Shown one piece after another: positions 23,620 to 38,363 of a stretch of DNA of 64,000 nt; position 1 is the stretch's first letter; each line of letters opens with the position of its first letter. The stretch is from Toxoplasma gondii ME49. Its lineage: Eukaryota; Apicomplexa; Conoidasida; Eucoccidiorida; Sarcocystidae. Location of the stretch: positions 4,897,900 through 4,961,899 of the forward strand of contig NC_031476.1 in NCBI RefSeq assembly GCF_000006565.2. The letters are read 5' to 3'. Both the position numbers and the translations under genes were made by a program. Under the pieces are notes generated by a model. It searched no databases and was not told where the DNA came from. It was given only the letters and a program-made list of their open reading frames with translations.

Positions 23620-26600
23620 CTTTCAAGTGTATGGCTGCTAGACAGACCTGACAAAACGCATAACGTGCTCCAATGTCACTCTCCCTCTGAACAGATACGC
23701 TTGCAAAAGATACACGAACTGTAACTGCCCTTGCTGCCTGCGGTAGGCGTGCGAACATAACGCCATAGGGTTCCTAATGCTACACCAAGAAGTCTCCTGG
23801 GAGCACGGCTTGTTTACAACAGGATTAAGCTGATCTGTTAACTCCGCCACGGATTTACTTTGCAAATTGTGTGAGCTCCGTTTCTATGCGGACACCGTGA
23901 CAAGGTAGCCGAGGGAAAGTGTAGCACGGTACGTCAATATAATTGTACCGTAGCGCAGGAGGCGAATGCGGGGTCACTACCATATAATGCCTCGCCCTTC
24001 CGACGTTTGCCTTATGGCTGAACTCTCTCAAATGCCAACAGAAGGCCGCCCCCCATTCAAGGAAATATACTGATGAGACGCATGCGTTCACCCAGTGACC
24101 TAAGACAGGCACAACCGAGGCATGCAAATCCTCACACTGGGGGCGGCGGTATATGAGGTGACTGTGTAACATCATAAAACAAACATTATGTAACGCCTGT
24201 ATTGTGTCTTTGCTTCCTGCGGTGCCATTGGACGCAAGGTCCCACAACGCCCCATCCTTGCGACCTTACACTCATGCATCAGTTTCTAGCTATCGACGAC
24301 TCAGTACAGATAACTGGTACGGGAAGCGGTTCCGGTCCCCGGGTGACGCTTTACGACCACTGTCAACAACCAGAGTGTCGCTCTGGTGACCACTACGAGC
24401 ACACTGCTCCAGGTACGACTAGCAACGCGCACCCCGTTGCGGGTGGCTTCCCAGCGGAGTGGCTACCAGGCTGGTGGCAGTGGTGTTCCTATCCAAGCGC
24501 CGTCACACACGTTTGCTACAGACAGTATACTCAGCAGTGCTTCGCTGCCTGTGAGCACGAGAGGCGCAAATCTGTCATAGGAGCAGTCTGGTACCTCAAA
24601 TGCGCCACTCCATTTTGCAGACGGAGATTGGTGGCCTTCTGACGGTGTACAGGCGGCTTGCTGTGGCTGCTGAGCTAGAAGGAACATCCGAGCAAATTGC
24701 TTTCGGCTCACACAACATGAGCTACAGCACACCGCAGTGTCTATCCTTTCCTCATCCCGGCGCGTGCGCCTCTAACCGGTAGCAGGCTGCCGCGAAGAGG
24801 GTGTCTGCGTATACCTATCTTCTACGGGAACGGAAACGATCCAACAGACACTGCCAGCCGCTTAGGGTGCAGCAAAGACTTCCGTTGTCGCGCCACTTAT
24901 TTCCGGCTTTCAAAAAAAAGAGACGCCACAATTCATTGCTGCCCACACAGCGGGTCGGTGCAAAACCAGAGGGCGTCGGTTCCCAAGCACAGATACAAAA
25001 AGACACAGTCGAAAACAAAGCAGGCTGGACAGCGCAACTGAATGAACACAATCAGAAACGTGACCGTGTCTCTCTGCCTGTCGCTATATATATATATATA
25101 TTATACTAATACGCCTGTACCTCTTTCGAAGGTTCTTCGAATTCGCGTCTCCACGGATACATGTGGACCAGGAGTCGTCTTCCATCTCTGAAGCATTCTC
25201 CTAAACCATTCGATTCTGAAGCCGCTATTACTCAACTACTAGAGATGGTGTTACAGCATAAAATCTGATGCTATATCAGAGGCCGCACCAAGCCAAATTC
25301 TGGTGGCTCTGGTGGGCGCGTAAAAGACGGGGCTACTTCTACATGCTGAATTCCTGGAGTGCACGTGATCGCAGGCACCCCCCAGCACAGGCAGACACAG
25401 AGCAGAGCAAAGCCGTACAAACGAACACTCCGGTACAGACAGACGGAGACATTTGCGGACGTTTCCCGTTTCAAGCCTCGACAGAGGACGAACTGGCAAA
25501 TTCGACGACGCTGGAGAGGGTGCACGTGTGCACGGTGAATTGTGGCTGAAGTGCCTATGTCATCGCCCGATAAACGCAGGAGTGAAGGCTGGTTTACGAG
25601 AGCGGAACCCTTGAAAAGGAAAGTAACTGCATTCACTGTTCGGAGTAATTTTCTCAAGTAGTCACCGCCGCCAAGTATGCTTGGGAACTGTGACGAATGG
25701 GACATCTGAGAGAAGACAATTCTGGTTATTTTGGATTATGTTGAATCACCCGTAGCGAAGCAGCCGCATGCTCATTATGTGGAAGATAACGCGCTACGCC
25801 GTTACAACGCGTGCGTTCGCTCGACACAATCCCAGAAAACCCTTTCCTTTCGCAAATTCGAAGTGCTACACGCTTATTTGAATAAATATCGTGGCTGTTG
25901 TCAGCAGTTCATATATATGGCGTGTACGGACCAAACCCCTGACGATGCCTGGGCCGTGCAAATCCGTTTGAGCAAACTGTCTCTTCTGAGTAAGTCTTGT
26001 AGCAGGGGTATAGAACTGTTAGCAGTGAACTACAGAACAGTCATATATGTGGACGTGTCGGAAGCTGCGTATAGATACTGAGCGCGTCTTCGTAGTACTC
26101 CGATACGACCCCACGTGTACTCACCCGTATTCGGGAATTCTGGAACTCAATGAATCGTGGCAATCACAAAAACCCTCGGGGAGACATAAATTCTTTCTTC
26201 ACAAACCTGGGAGTTCTCTACGCGTCGTCTCCCTCGTCTCAGGTGTTGACGCAGGTGAACTGACTTGCTACCGCGTAAATCTCGCGACGGCATCGACGAT
26301 TCAAGCCCAAAGCTAGAGCAGGAAGGAGAAGCGGACCTCGGACATTAACAAACAACCCGGAATCGTCCATCATCTGCTTTAAGACACGTGGACCGAGACT
26401 ACTCCATACTGCTGGTGACAGCATCGGACTGTCAGTGTCAAGTCACCGGAACGGACTGGCTGCCTCTCGCACTCCAGCTCTTCGGCCACTGACAGTTGAT
26501 CTACAAGTAAAGAAAATCTGTCTTGCGTGCTACCAAGGAACAGCAAAAGAGTCTGCGTTTGAGCGCTGAAAAAACATCCCTTTCGCTCCCAAGAAATATC

Positions 26601-26621
26601 GACACGCACGAGTGTGTGTCC
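23620..26621. other. Gene-free spacer upstream of the scaffold gene and downstream of ACbeta
   Basis: Three kilobases with only short frames. It includes a GCATGCA site (24120-24126) and a TGAGACG heptamer (24074-24080), both motif types reported in Toxoplasma promoters, 450-510 bp upstream of the scaffold start codon. A (TA)n run lies at 25083-25101. Open frames at 24202-24642 and 25731-26081 on the + strand have no recognisable domain. The ACbeta 3' UTR should occupy the right end. Confidence 0.5.
25083..25101. repeat. (TA)n microsatellite
   Basis: About nine TA units in the intergenic spacer at the 3' side of ACbeta. Confidence 0.9.
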
Positions 26622-28400
26622 TCAGCGGTCTGCGGAAGGGTCAATGGGGCGGCCGTTCGTCACGCTTCTTAGATGGCTTTCTTCCGACACACGTTTCCAC
26701 AGTTCGTTCCCTCCCCTCTCTTCGTCAGCCTCTACATGAATAACTGGCTCAGATTCTTCTGAGCTCATCGCTCCTCTGGAGGACGCACTGGAGTGCCGGC
26801 CAATCGGGGAACCATATGGAGTCGCCGTCTCTTTCCGCGACAACTTCCGCCCCGCAAGGTGCCCGCTTCCGGCTCGAGAGAGAACCGCCTTGGAGACAAG
26901 CCGCTCGATCTCGTCTTTTTGCTCTTTGGCTGCAATTGCTTGCTCTGCCTTTACTGCCTGCTCGTGTGTCTCTCGCTCTGCCGCCAACGCCGTCTCCAAC
27001 AGAGATTGTGGAGGCGATTGCTCTCTAGCAAGATCTGTAGGCGAGCACAGCACACAGAAATCCAGTTTTGTTAATCAAAACACCACAAACCACAGCGAAA
27101 CACATTGCACACAGTTTGACGACACGATGGGATTCAATGCGCACAGGACAAAGAACGCTCCGGTGAAACACTCGGCGCTGGAGAGTGGGCAGACGGTCCC
27201 GATGTGGCCGACGCCAGAGCGTCTACGAAGAGACCTTGAACCTCGTGAGTCTTTGTGACACAGAGAAACAGTGAATATATTTTAATAACCCGCTACCATG
27301 AACACAGACATAAAACTGCGGAAACGCTGTCTGAGCACACCAATGACACTGAAGAGTCTGTAGACTAGACACACAAAAGGAGGTCGCTACAGCCGCCTGG
27401 AATTGCTGCATTATGAGCCTATAGCTCCAGAGTTCCCCTCAACGCAGAATCTCATGCAGTCACGGCTGTAAGCGTGAGGATGTGAGAAGATACTTCTACT
27501 GCGGTGCACCTAGACGTGGGTGCCTCGGTCGTCCTTCCGTGGCTGCTAAACGTTCTCCACACACACGGCGACTGATATACAAACATGTTCCGTACTCACC
27601 AGCCTCGATGGCTTCGTCACGCGCCTCTGCTTCTTCCTCAGCTCCCTCGTCAATGCGGTTCTCTTCAAGACGAACTGGGGGCGCAGAAGCAGAGACACCT
27701 TTTTCTGAGACGCCTTCCTGCCTCGCGGATAATCTCACCCCGGCCGCCGCGGCGTCTGCGGGCGCGCGCGGCTCTGAAGGCTTTGACGATGACGGGGACT
27801 CCGTGAATCGCAGCGCTATAATGCGCCTGAATTTGGAAAGCACCCGATCAACGCGGACAATGAAGCACTGCGGATCTACGTCCCACTCCCTCGGGTTCGT
27901 CCTCAGCACAGAACCAAGAAATGCCCAGACCTACCACAACACTGCGGAGTCACCGTCCCAGGCGCTGTCTCTGAATTACCAGATTGACATCACGGGAGAC
28001 TATAAAACACGAGGCAGCGACTACGTGACCGAAGATTCAAGAGCGGAGCACAGAAGCGGAACACCCGTTCTCTTTTTTTCTCGCACCTGCACACAAGAGT
28101 CAACCACTTTCGCTCGTCCGTCAAAAGGAGATCAGAGACGACCTAAGAGAGCACACAGTCAGCACAGAAAGGGCTCTTCTTTAACGATCATTTGGCACCC
28201 ACACGATCTGCTGTGCGACATCTGCGAAACCTTTTCCTCTGCCTCGTCCTCATTCACTGGCTATGTGCCTCCGCTCATACGTGGTGCATCGCGACAGTAC
28301 TCGTATCGCCCATTCACATGTCTCTACATGGATATATATCCTTCGCTGAAGTCGACAATTGGGGGGCTAGCGCGTGTGCACTTCCAGGTGTACAAGACCA

Positions 28401-28437
<37 letters not shown>

Positions 28438-31282
28438 GTCTGCCTGGATGCAGGCGAATCCATGTACTTATGCAAGCAGATGCCGATCCGAGAGTCGAGT
28501 ATACCACAAGCGCAACAAATGATTTCCCTATGGTGTGTTTTATTTGTTTTCTCCTCTTTTTTTGGTCGCATGCGGTCTGCGTCACTCCACACCGAACGCG
28601 CGGTGCCGTTTCGATCCTCTCACTCGCGTTTTGGGGACTTACCCTCTGAAGCGCGATACTGTTGAATCTGAGGAAGACATCTGTTCCGTCTTCATTCATG
28701 AGAACGGTTTCCCACACCTCCCGGGTGACGACGGTTCCGGCCTTCGCCATGGTGAGACGTCCGCTCGGCTGGGGGTCTCTTGGCCCGCCAGCGGTTCCCG
28801 GGGCTCCACCGCCGTCAGGTTGAGCGCGTTCACCTCCGAGGGAGCCCTCGACAATGCGCCGTGGGGTCACGAGGCCCCCAGCCTTCATGACGGAGGGGCG
28901 ACGTTCGTGGCCAGGGGCGAGGCCCGGGAAGGGGACGTGTTCCAGGCTTCCGCTATGGGTTCCTACTATTTTGCTGTTGCCCGGGGAGGACGAGTTCTGG
29001 TCGCTGGGGCTCGGCGTCCCCCCGCCCCGCGCGACCGGCGGAAGCAGGGAGGCACTGGAAAACCCACTGCTGCCTCTGTTCTGCGACGCGGTCGTCCCCG
29101 CGCCTGGGAAGAACGGGGAGAGCGTGTTGCCGGCTTTCGCGCCTTCGCCTGGGTCGCCTGAGCCTTCAGACGAAGAAGCGGCATTCAGAAGAAACGACAG
29201 GCGCTTCGAGCGATTGTGGAGACAGCTCTGGGAGAGCCTCACAGCCTGGTTGCTCGCAGCCGCGCCCGGGACCCGGAGCTTGGAGTCGTCGAGGGCCATG
29301 TCGGTCTCGATGCCCTCGGCACCCACGCCGATCGAGGCTGCGAGCGAGGTGAGGTCTTCCAGCGATGGCGGGTCACATACTTCCAACACATCTCTGATGA
29401 TCAGCTGGTAGATGATAGCGCAGAACTCCTCCAGGGGCTTTCGCCTGGGATACGCACGACAGAGCTCAACAGGGGTGAACGCGCAGGGGAAGACGGACGC
29501 GACTTTTGCCACCATTTGCTCCTCGGGCTGGAGGCGCTCGACAGTGAACATGCAATTGGCGATGAGTTCAGGGACAAAGGGCAGCGATAGCAGGTCTTCC
29601 TTCACCACCATGCCCGTGTAGAGCGTCCGTCTGCGTCGACGCTCCCCATTCTCGCCCTCCTGAAGAAGAAAGGCGGGGTGTCCAGCCAGAGTCGCGTCGT
29701 CGTCGGCGGCCTCTACGGCACACTCAGCATCGGAGTCCCACTCGAGGTTCCGCGCTGCAGCCCACCGCCGCCTTTTGTACAAACTCAAACCCTTCACATC
29801 GATCGCGTCCAGCTGGACCCACGGAGGGGCGTTCTGAAGAAAAGCGTATTCCGCCCGCGTCAGCTTCCCCCTGCTGATTCGCGCATCATCGTCTAGCCGC
29901 TGACGTTCCGCCACCCCCATCTTCCTTCGGACCCCGCCCCCTGCCTGCCCTGCGTGCGTCTCTTTCCCCGAATCAAAGTGGACGTGGTGAGGCCAGCTGC
30001 CCCGCTGACTCGGAAGGGATCCGCCCTCGCCGCTCTCCCCACCCGGTCCAGACTGCCGCCCCACACGTGACTTCGCGTCCATCACACCCGAAGCGTCGGA
30101 GTCCGTTTGACCCGCACCAAGCGATGGATCTGGAGACAGGCCAGCGTGGAGACGCTCTCGATACTTGGAGGCGAGGTAGAGCTGGGAGGGACAGAGCTCC
30201 GACCCTGAGGCTCCAGCTCCCAAGTCCAGTGCAGAGCCATCATACCGATGCCCGTGGTGCATCATCTGCTCCTCCATCGCGCCCAAGTCAAACGCTGAGA
30301 GTGGCGGGGCATCGAGAGCCAGTGCTGCGGCATCTGGCGCTCGCACATCTGGAGGCAGTCTGTCGTAAATCGCTGAATGTGTCCACCTGGCAAAGCAGAA
30401 AAACAAGGAGCGAAACGTGGAGAAACTTCGCAGCACACAAACAGAGAGAACGAAAAAACAGTGAGGGAACTTCACAGCAAACAGACAGGGAAGTTCTACA
30501 GTGAAAACACGTGGAGGCAAGCCGCGTGGAGCAACTAACTGCCGCGGAGGAAAAACACAGAAAACCCCTAGAGTGACCAGAGGACGCCGTGAGATGAGGA
30601 GCCATGATGCTGGAGAAAAGTGGGGAAATGTGGAGAAAAATGACGCAAATCAAGGCGAAGAAGAAACAGACAGGTCACGGAAGTAAAGTACCTTGGACCG
30701 ACAAAAGAGGGAATCGATTTGAAAATCGGAGGCATCGATTGGATATGGACACAGTCTCTAGGATAATAAACGTACCGGTCATTGGGAGCAGGGAGAAGCT
30801 TTCCTTCGTCTGTTTCACCTCGCTGGCTGTTCGCCGAACCCTGGGCCTTCGCTAGCTCATCTCTCTGGAGTTTAACTTTCTCAATTAGTTCACAGACACA
30901 CCTTGCGACTTCATCATCCTCACGTCGTTCGTCTTCTTCGTCTTGACTGTCATCGTCCTCGTCATCTCTGTCTCCTTCGTCCCCTTCGTCTCGATCCTCC
31001 TCCGGGCCTGCGGCACTTAAGGAACGTCGGCGCCCCGAAGCCCTTCGCGCCCGAGGAGACAGTCGCGCCTCTTTTTTCACACCGCCCTCAGGGGTCAACA
31101 CGACTGCTTGCTCCGTCACCAATTTCTTAGCTGTCAGATACACGTACTTTGGAACACCTACAGAGGCAAGACGCGCGACAGGCACCCCACGAAAAGAGAA
31201 ATACTCGTCCCTACATTGAGACCCATCTCTTCCTTTTCACCTATGGAAGTACTCACCTCCATAACTTACACTCACATTTGTT

Positions 31283-31320
<38 letters not shown>

Positions 31321-34300
31321 CATATATGTATGTATGTATAATGTATGCATTCGTATATCTACACTTCAGTGCATGTCTATTGGTGGGTACGGAAGTTGAT
31401 GTGTGTACACAGTGGTATGAACGGTTCTGTGTGTGAACGAATAAACGTGAAAGAGTATTTTTCTGCGCTTACCTGCAGAGGCGCGCTGGACGTACTCGAC
31501 GAAACCAGGGTCGAGTCCGCTCTTCCGAATGCTGAGGCAGTGACTGAGGTACGCCGCAGTCTCTTGAAGGCCGAGCTTCTCTGCGGAGTTCGGATGCGTC
31601 AAAGAGGCGAAAGCGACACACAAAATCGTTCCGCAAACAGAGAACAAAATGGCGTGTAGGCCTGCAGGTCCCCGTCACTCTCCGCCAACAGTCTAGCACG
31701 CAAATCAAAGTGTTCTGCAGACCGTCCTGTATCTCCTAATGGAGGCATGACTCCCATAAACACATGCATATATCGGTAAATATTTGCTGAGTTTCGTTTC
31801 TTCGTTTCGGCTCACTCAATTCGATTAGGGCGTTGTTGTCGCGGGCCATCTGGACGAGCTGCTGCTGTTCAGGGACATTGTCCGTCGTCTCGCTGTACGG
31901 GAGAGAAAGAAACGACAGCCGAAAGCGAGGCGTTTTTCGTGTAACGCACGCCATGCAGCAGCGAGCTGAAAAGAACTTTCTTTACCACTTCCCCAGTTCA
32001 TGTGCTTCCGATTCCACAGCCGTCTGAGACAGGCGAGACAGGGATTCGAAGTCAAAAAATGCCAGCAATTCCTCAATAAAAGTGCGACGGTCCTACAGCA
32101 AAAACCAAGTGTAGAGAAGATACGAAAGGGAAGAACTCGATAAAGGTAGAACAACACACGTGGAGAGCACAGGCGTCCAAAATCCGACCCCGAGACATAA
32201 AGGGTCGTCGGACGAACAAGACCTCCTAGACGAACGTGGTGTCTGTACAGTGGCCTGTTCCAGTGACCGCGATGTCCACCGCGGCCGACCTCCCGGAGTA
32301 AAAGAACGCTTTCACGTTGAGCTTCTTCTCGGTGTCGACTTGTTTCACTGGTGAACCTACCTGCAGATGAGAACGAAAAGAAGAGGTTGGTAGAACTGCG
32401 AAGGGAGAGGCCGACACAACGACGTCGGCTGAACGAGATGCTCCTTCCCAGAGCTGTCGACGACAGTGCGAGTTCGGTAGCCTTTGCCTAGAACGAAAAA
32501 CACACTTGACACGCCCATGTGCGTTTTGAAGCCGCGGAATGAAGAGGCAATGGTGACAACTTCCTTGATGGATTTTGGTGAACAACAGTGACACAGCGAA
32601 GCCGAAAGGCGGATCGGAACGGGTTGGGTGTCGCGGTGTTCAACGCGTAGTCTGAGGTTTTAGGCGCCGCCACGGAGCACTGAAAAGCCATGACGCGAAA
32701 AGAGCGACAGACAAAGGAGACAGGAGCAGCGAAGGTACCAACTGAACAGCGTGAGACAGAGAAGAGAGCGACACGGAGGGACCTACACCACCAACATTTC
32801 CGGGAGTGGAGACGACGCCATTCCTTCAGATCTTTCATGTCGTTTTCAAGGCGATGAGAGCGGCGGACGAGGGAGACGCGTGCGACCATTCGCGCGACCT
32901 TCCAGCTGTCGCGGTCCATCTGAGCATAGCCAAAAGAAGAAAGAAAGAACGGAAACAAAGAGAAGACATCGGAGACTGTAGAGTCGTCCCACACCTGCCC
33001 CTTGAAGCCGCAGAGACGCCAGACAGACAAGAAACGCCGCAAAAGAACGTGCGGCACAAGACGTACAGAATGAAAAAAAGACAAAGGCCACCCTAAACCG
33101 GAGGCAGAAAACGAGGAGCGAAAAAATTGTCAGTAGGAAGTAGCGAAACGAGAGATCGACAAAGAGGGAACGAGAGTCGGGGAGAGGTCACCGAGAGCAG
33201 GAGGCAGTGCAGGACGTCAGCACCGCGTAAAGGAGGCAGCGACACTGAAAGGCTGCTGAGAAAGCTCGGAAGAGAACTGATGTTTTCGTAGCCGACAGTG
33301 CATATAGTAAAAAGACAAGCAACTCTTTTCCACTTTACCTCAGCAAACACGGACGTCCCGGTGCGAACATGCAGGATGATAATCGAGCTTTCGTACAGCG
33401 TGAATCCGTTGACCAAAGAGGCAATGATCGGCGCGATTGACTCGCCACTTCCTCGGGCCTAAAGGGAAGTCAGAGAAGACCAATTTATCGCATGCATTTG
33501 ACACAAGGCGAACATAGGCTGTGCCGCAAGCCAAGTCGTCGCGCCAAATGTACGTCCTCACAACTCCTGACTTGAGCCTAGAAAAAGGAGAGACGACCAA
33601 ATAATGCGCAGAGGTGTGTGCAGGCGTCGTCGCCTTTCTCAGGGGCGAGCTGATGGAGGAAAGCAGACACGCTAACGGTTGGGAGAAACAGCATGCATGC
33701 GGCTTCAAGGCGATACATCCGGGGTAGAGGCGACAAAAGCGATATCTGTATGCGCGTATGTTTCGCGGAAGAGTGGGGAAGCAGCAAGGAGGCGCTGAGA
33801 GGCACACCAAGGACGAAAACAAAACGTGGAGGAAGCCGCGTTTTTCCTGTTCGGTCGCCTGTTCAACAAACGGCAAGGCGTCCACTTTCTGAAGGGAATG
33901 AAGGATCCCAGGGACATACAGACGGAAAGGGAAAGCCGTTTCTCAAGATGAAGCGACAAGGCACACACACCAGCCTCCAGAGAGCAGCCAGGAGGGCACT
34001 ACATGAAGGGGGCGTCCAGAAGAAATAAATGAAAAGGAAATACGTCACTCGAAAACAGCCGCCAAAAGAATAACGAATGAAAGGAAGAAACTCGCCTTAC
34101 AACGTTCGCCAGACCCAGTCGAGGGGGACCGGTGCCGCTGTCGTCAGAGTCGTCGGAATCTGCAGCCGAGGAAGAGAGAGGAGAACAGTGTTGAAGCGAA
34201 AGAAGAGAGAAGCAAAACAGCAGCATAAAAAGAACGAAACAGGGCAGACACGGACGCAGAAAGGCAACGCTGTCCAGGCAGATGTGAACGCCTCGGCAGT

Positions 34301-37300
34301 CTACACAGGGCTAGTGACATCGATCCATATCGACAGAGAGAGAAAGGAACGCACGCAGATTGAAAACGAGCTAGCGGCCAAAAGGGATTCGGGTGGAGGT
34401 CACCACGGAATACCTACTGATGACACAGGGCTGGGCACAAACAGATAGATCTGGAGAAAAACAGAAACACAGACCTTCACACAAGCAATCGAACCTTTTC
34501 CAAACTAAGCAGTGTCTACATGAAACACACATCTAGACACAGGGAAAGAAGCATATAAAGCCGTCCAGCGAGGCGGAAGCCAACTTTGCTGGTTCGTCTT
34601 TTTTCGCAGCCTCAGCAAGGCCGTGAATGAACTTCGCAACCTGAACGCCCGTCCGTACCTGACACCTCGTCGTCTTGGGAAGAGCTGAGTTTCCTCATCC
34701 AGTTGTTGACTGGAGTGATCACGCGGGCAGCAGAGGCTGCTGCTGCAGCTGCATCGCCGACCCACTCCGCAGGCTTCAAGAGGAGATTGATGGCCGGTGA
34801 CATAATAAGTGGATGGCGCATGCCGCCCTGAAAAAAACAAAGCACAGACGCGAGCACGCATGGGTCCAAATCCTGAAGCTGAGAGGGAAACGTAAGAAAA
34901 GCGACAGCAGAGAGTCGGCGGTTTGCGAGGTCCCCCATGACTGAACGGACAAGGCTGAGAGAGAGGAAAAAAACTCAGCAAGAGGGAGAGAAAAACGAAC
35001 ACGAGAGAAAATGAACAACGGAGACATACGGGGATAGATCACGGGCGCGAGCGACACCAAGAGAGAGAGCGAGACCAAGAGAGAGAGCGAGACCAAGAGA
35101 GAGAGCAAGAGAGAAACACCAAGAGAGAGACAAGAAGACAGATGAAATTTGGCTGAGTGATGAGCAGGTAGAAGTGTACCGCGGGAAATAGAGAGGTGCC
35201 CCAAAATAAGGCAGAGAGAGCAGTGGGATGAGAGAAACAAGATGTGAACAGAAAGAAGACACGAGCCTGAAGGCTACAGATCGCTTCGTTGTCGTTTCAG
35301 ACACAGGATGCAACAGAACGAAGCGCTTCGGTGCTTGGCAAGATTCTGCGGCCACACGTGGAGAACATGAATTTAATTGCCCTGCGTTTGACTCGTACGT
35401 GCCGCCGCTGGTAGCTCTTGAGATTCTTGAGACGCTGCTTCAACATCACTTGGTTCTCCGGAAGTTCGTAGGGCAGCACGAGGCCATGAATCACAGGCTT
35501 CATGTCTTCCAGGCGCCTGTCGAGATTCAGAGACGAACAAGTCCCCAAAGAAAGCACAACTCGAAGCGAGTAGCGCAGAGACACACTCGTGCATTGGGAT
35601 GGGGCGCATAAAAGAGAAAAAACACCAAGTTCGTCGTTGTGCGGACTCGTTCCGCTCTCTCTCTCTCTTTCTCTCTCAACGGACAGTCGTGGGTTGCGCG
35701 CAACGAATCTTCAGCTCGCAAAGTGCTGTCGCGAGCGAAGGAAGCCACACGAACTCGAGACGACTACGAGTGGCGAGACAAGCGTGAACCTAGAAGGCCT
35801 CGTGACACGAGGAGCCTCGAGTTACAAACACAGACATCGAGATCTGTGCACAAGCGCACCGGGGACAGCACATCCAACGCATTACGCGTTTCACAGGTTA
35901 CTCCAATGCGAATCTGCCTATTTACATGTATGCGCAGCTGTGAATATGTAGAGACAGGATGGAGAGAAAGACGACACTTTGAAAAGGATTCACATGCATT
36001 GGAATTCGAAGGAAACCCAGAGGCGAATCAGCAGAGACATTCGAGGGAGAATCGGGGAAAACTGGTACGCACAAACAAGGATCCATGATGCAGAGAAATG
36101 CGTTAGATCCAAGTTCACTGCTCCAGTGCCTCTGCTTCCCCTCGGTTTGTCAATCGCTTTCTGTATACCAGTGAAAGGAGGGATGAATCAGTTCCTTCGT
36201 GAGGCCGTAGACCGAATTATCTCTGTCGATCTTCGAGTATCCCTTCTTCTCTCGGTTGTCGCTGACGCGCCAGCGCTGGAAACACAAGCGCGGAGAAAAA
36301 AACAGGACGTTGAAAGTTCTGTTTTCACGCAAACCCTGATGTGGTTGAACGGCGCCAGAGTGACAAACGAACTCAAAAAAGAGGTCGTACCTTCCCTGTC
36401 TCTCTTCGTCTTCCCCACTCCTCCTCTGACAATTCTCCACACTACAGTGAAGAAAGGTTCTGGCCCCCCTACTGAACTAAAGGGATGCAGAACGACTTTC
36501 ACCCGACGTCATATCAAAGTCCCCCTTTCAGTTTCGCTTCCTTCCAGCATTTCTGCGTTCCACGTTCCTCATCCCCATCAGCAGCCTCTGCTTAGTCTGC
36601 AAGCGGTGTCTTCTGGCTTGTGCACCTCTCTCCTCCCATCCCACCGCTTCAGAGAGCGCTCCTCTGGTGTACCTCAACCATCTCTGTACATAGTTTTCTC
36701 CACGCGAGCAGAGGTACGTTTCCGATGTTCATTTGCACTGAGTCAGGCATGTTGCTGATGAAGAACGTTTGACGCTTGAGGTCCTTTCTCCCTGACGAAA
36801 AGCCACAAACGAGTCGTCGCACACACTGCTCGCTCTGCGCAGACACTCCATCACGGTCGAACCGACGCCTTGGGTACACTTAACAGCAGTCGCTCGCTGG
36901 CCTCGAGAAAATGCGAAACGGCACAGCCGAGTGTGAATCCGCAGCCGCGTTTACATGTCGGAACGCATTCAACTCCGTGAACATGCGTATCCACGCATTT
37001 TCACTCACGAAGGCTGAGTCGTGCTTCCAGATCCTACAGTACCACGGGAACAGCTGCGGCAGTCACTGAGTGTATGCACATGTGAAGGCCTCTGCGATGC
37101 GAAACACAACATACGGAACGAATGCAAATGCTTGCGTCGACATACGAATATGTACACATAATTCTTTGTGTTTGATTCTTTGAGATCTCGACACGAGGTG
37201 CCATATGGAGCGCGCTAGCACTCCGTCTTGCTTTCGTCTCAGTCGCAAAAATATCGCAAGTTCCCTGACGCCTGGCGCGTCAACAGAAGATTCGGAGAGA

Positions 37301-37774
37301 GGGACTCGTGGCCTGGCAGACGACCCGTGTGGCAGGAGGGCAGAAAGAGAGAACACGGTAAAAGCAAGCTCACCAATCTGACCGAGGAGTTTCGCCAGTT
37401 CGTGGGTGCCAAGACCCTCTTTCCCCCTGATCACCATCACGCCTCCCACTGCCGCAAAAGGCTGCAACTCGGGCAAAAACGGCTCGCACCTAAACAGCGC
37501 AACCAGATCTCGACATGTCTGCAATGCATTTCAATCAAGGGATGTGAGCAGATGAACAGGCACAGTCATGCGTATAAACAATTCCACATGCAGAGCTCGA
37601 CCTCTGTACGTCTCTGTCGAGACGATGTTACACCCTTGACCGAACTCTTGCTCCTGCCACCCTATATCCGCATCGGCATGCATCCACGTAGACCTAAACC
37701 GTTACAGATATATATATCTATATATATCTATATATGTATATATATATGTATCCATATGACTCTCTCTATAAATC

Positions 37775-37809
<35 letters not shown>

Positions 37810-38321
37810 TTGATCCTTATCTCTTGTGGATGGTTACGCGTCCGAGGGCGTGCAGCTGGTGCCTGTTGCTGCTGTTAAAAAAAAGTTGAGATTCCGCGAG
37901 CAAATTTTCTGTGAGCGCTTCAAGACGTCACGTGGTGAGGCAGTCCACTTGCAGGTGGGCGTTTGCTTCCATGGCCCTTCGATTTACAGACTCGCTTTAC
38001 ACAGAAAGCTCCCGATTGTTCGAAGCATCTTTTGAAAAAGGTTGTACTCCGCACCATTCGTGAGCGAAGAGAGGCCCCGTCGGAACTGGGTAGTCGAGCG
38101 GCGGGCGGAACGCGTTGTATTTGCTTGACTTGCCAAGAAGAGACGTTTGCTCCAAATAAGGAGCAGACGGCAACATCATTTCTCTCAGTTGCTTCTTCCC
38201 GCTCCACTGAGGCCACGACAGCAAGGGGTGCTGAACAAACAATTTACGCAAATGCACACACAGTCCTGCATGCAAATATACATAGGTCCTCTTGTCAATT
38301 GCTGCACATAGGTAGTAGAAA

Positions 38322-38363
<42 letters not shown>

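Noticed and set aside
24202..24642. Cys/Trp-containing 146-codon plus-strand frame
   Set aside because: The Cys spacing fits no known domain and there is no promoter or splice context. Length is within chance at this base composition.
25731..26081. 116-codon plus-strand frame downstream of ACbeta
   Set aside because: It overlaps the expected ACbeta 3' flank and has no recognisable domain.
28374..28665. Frames rich in repeated Ile-Tyr across TA runs (also at 31149, 38185, 39251, 43258, 52724, 58670 and 61871)
   Set aside because: They are translations of (TA)n microsatellites and are not coding.
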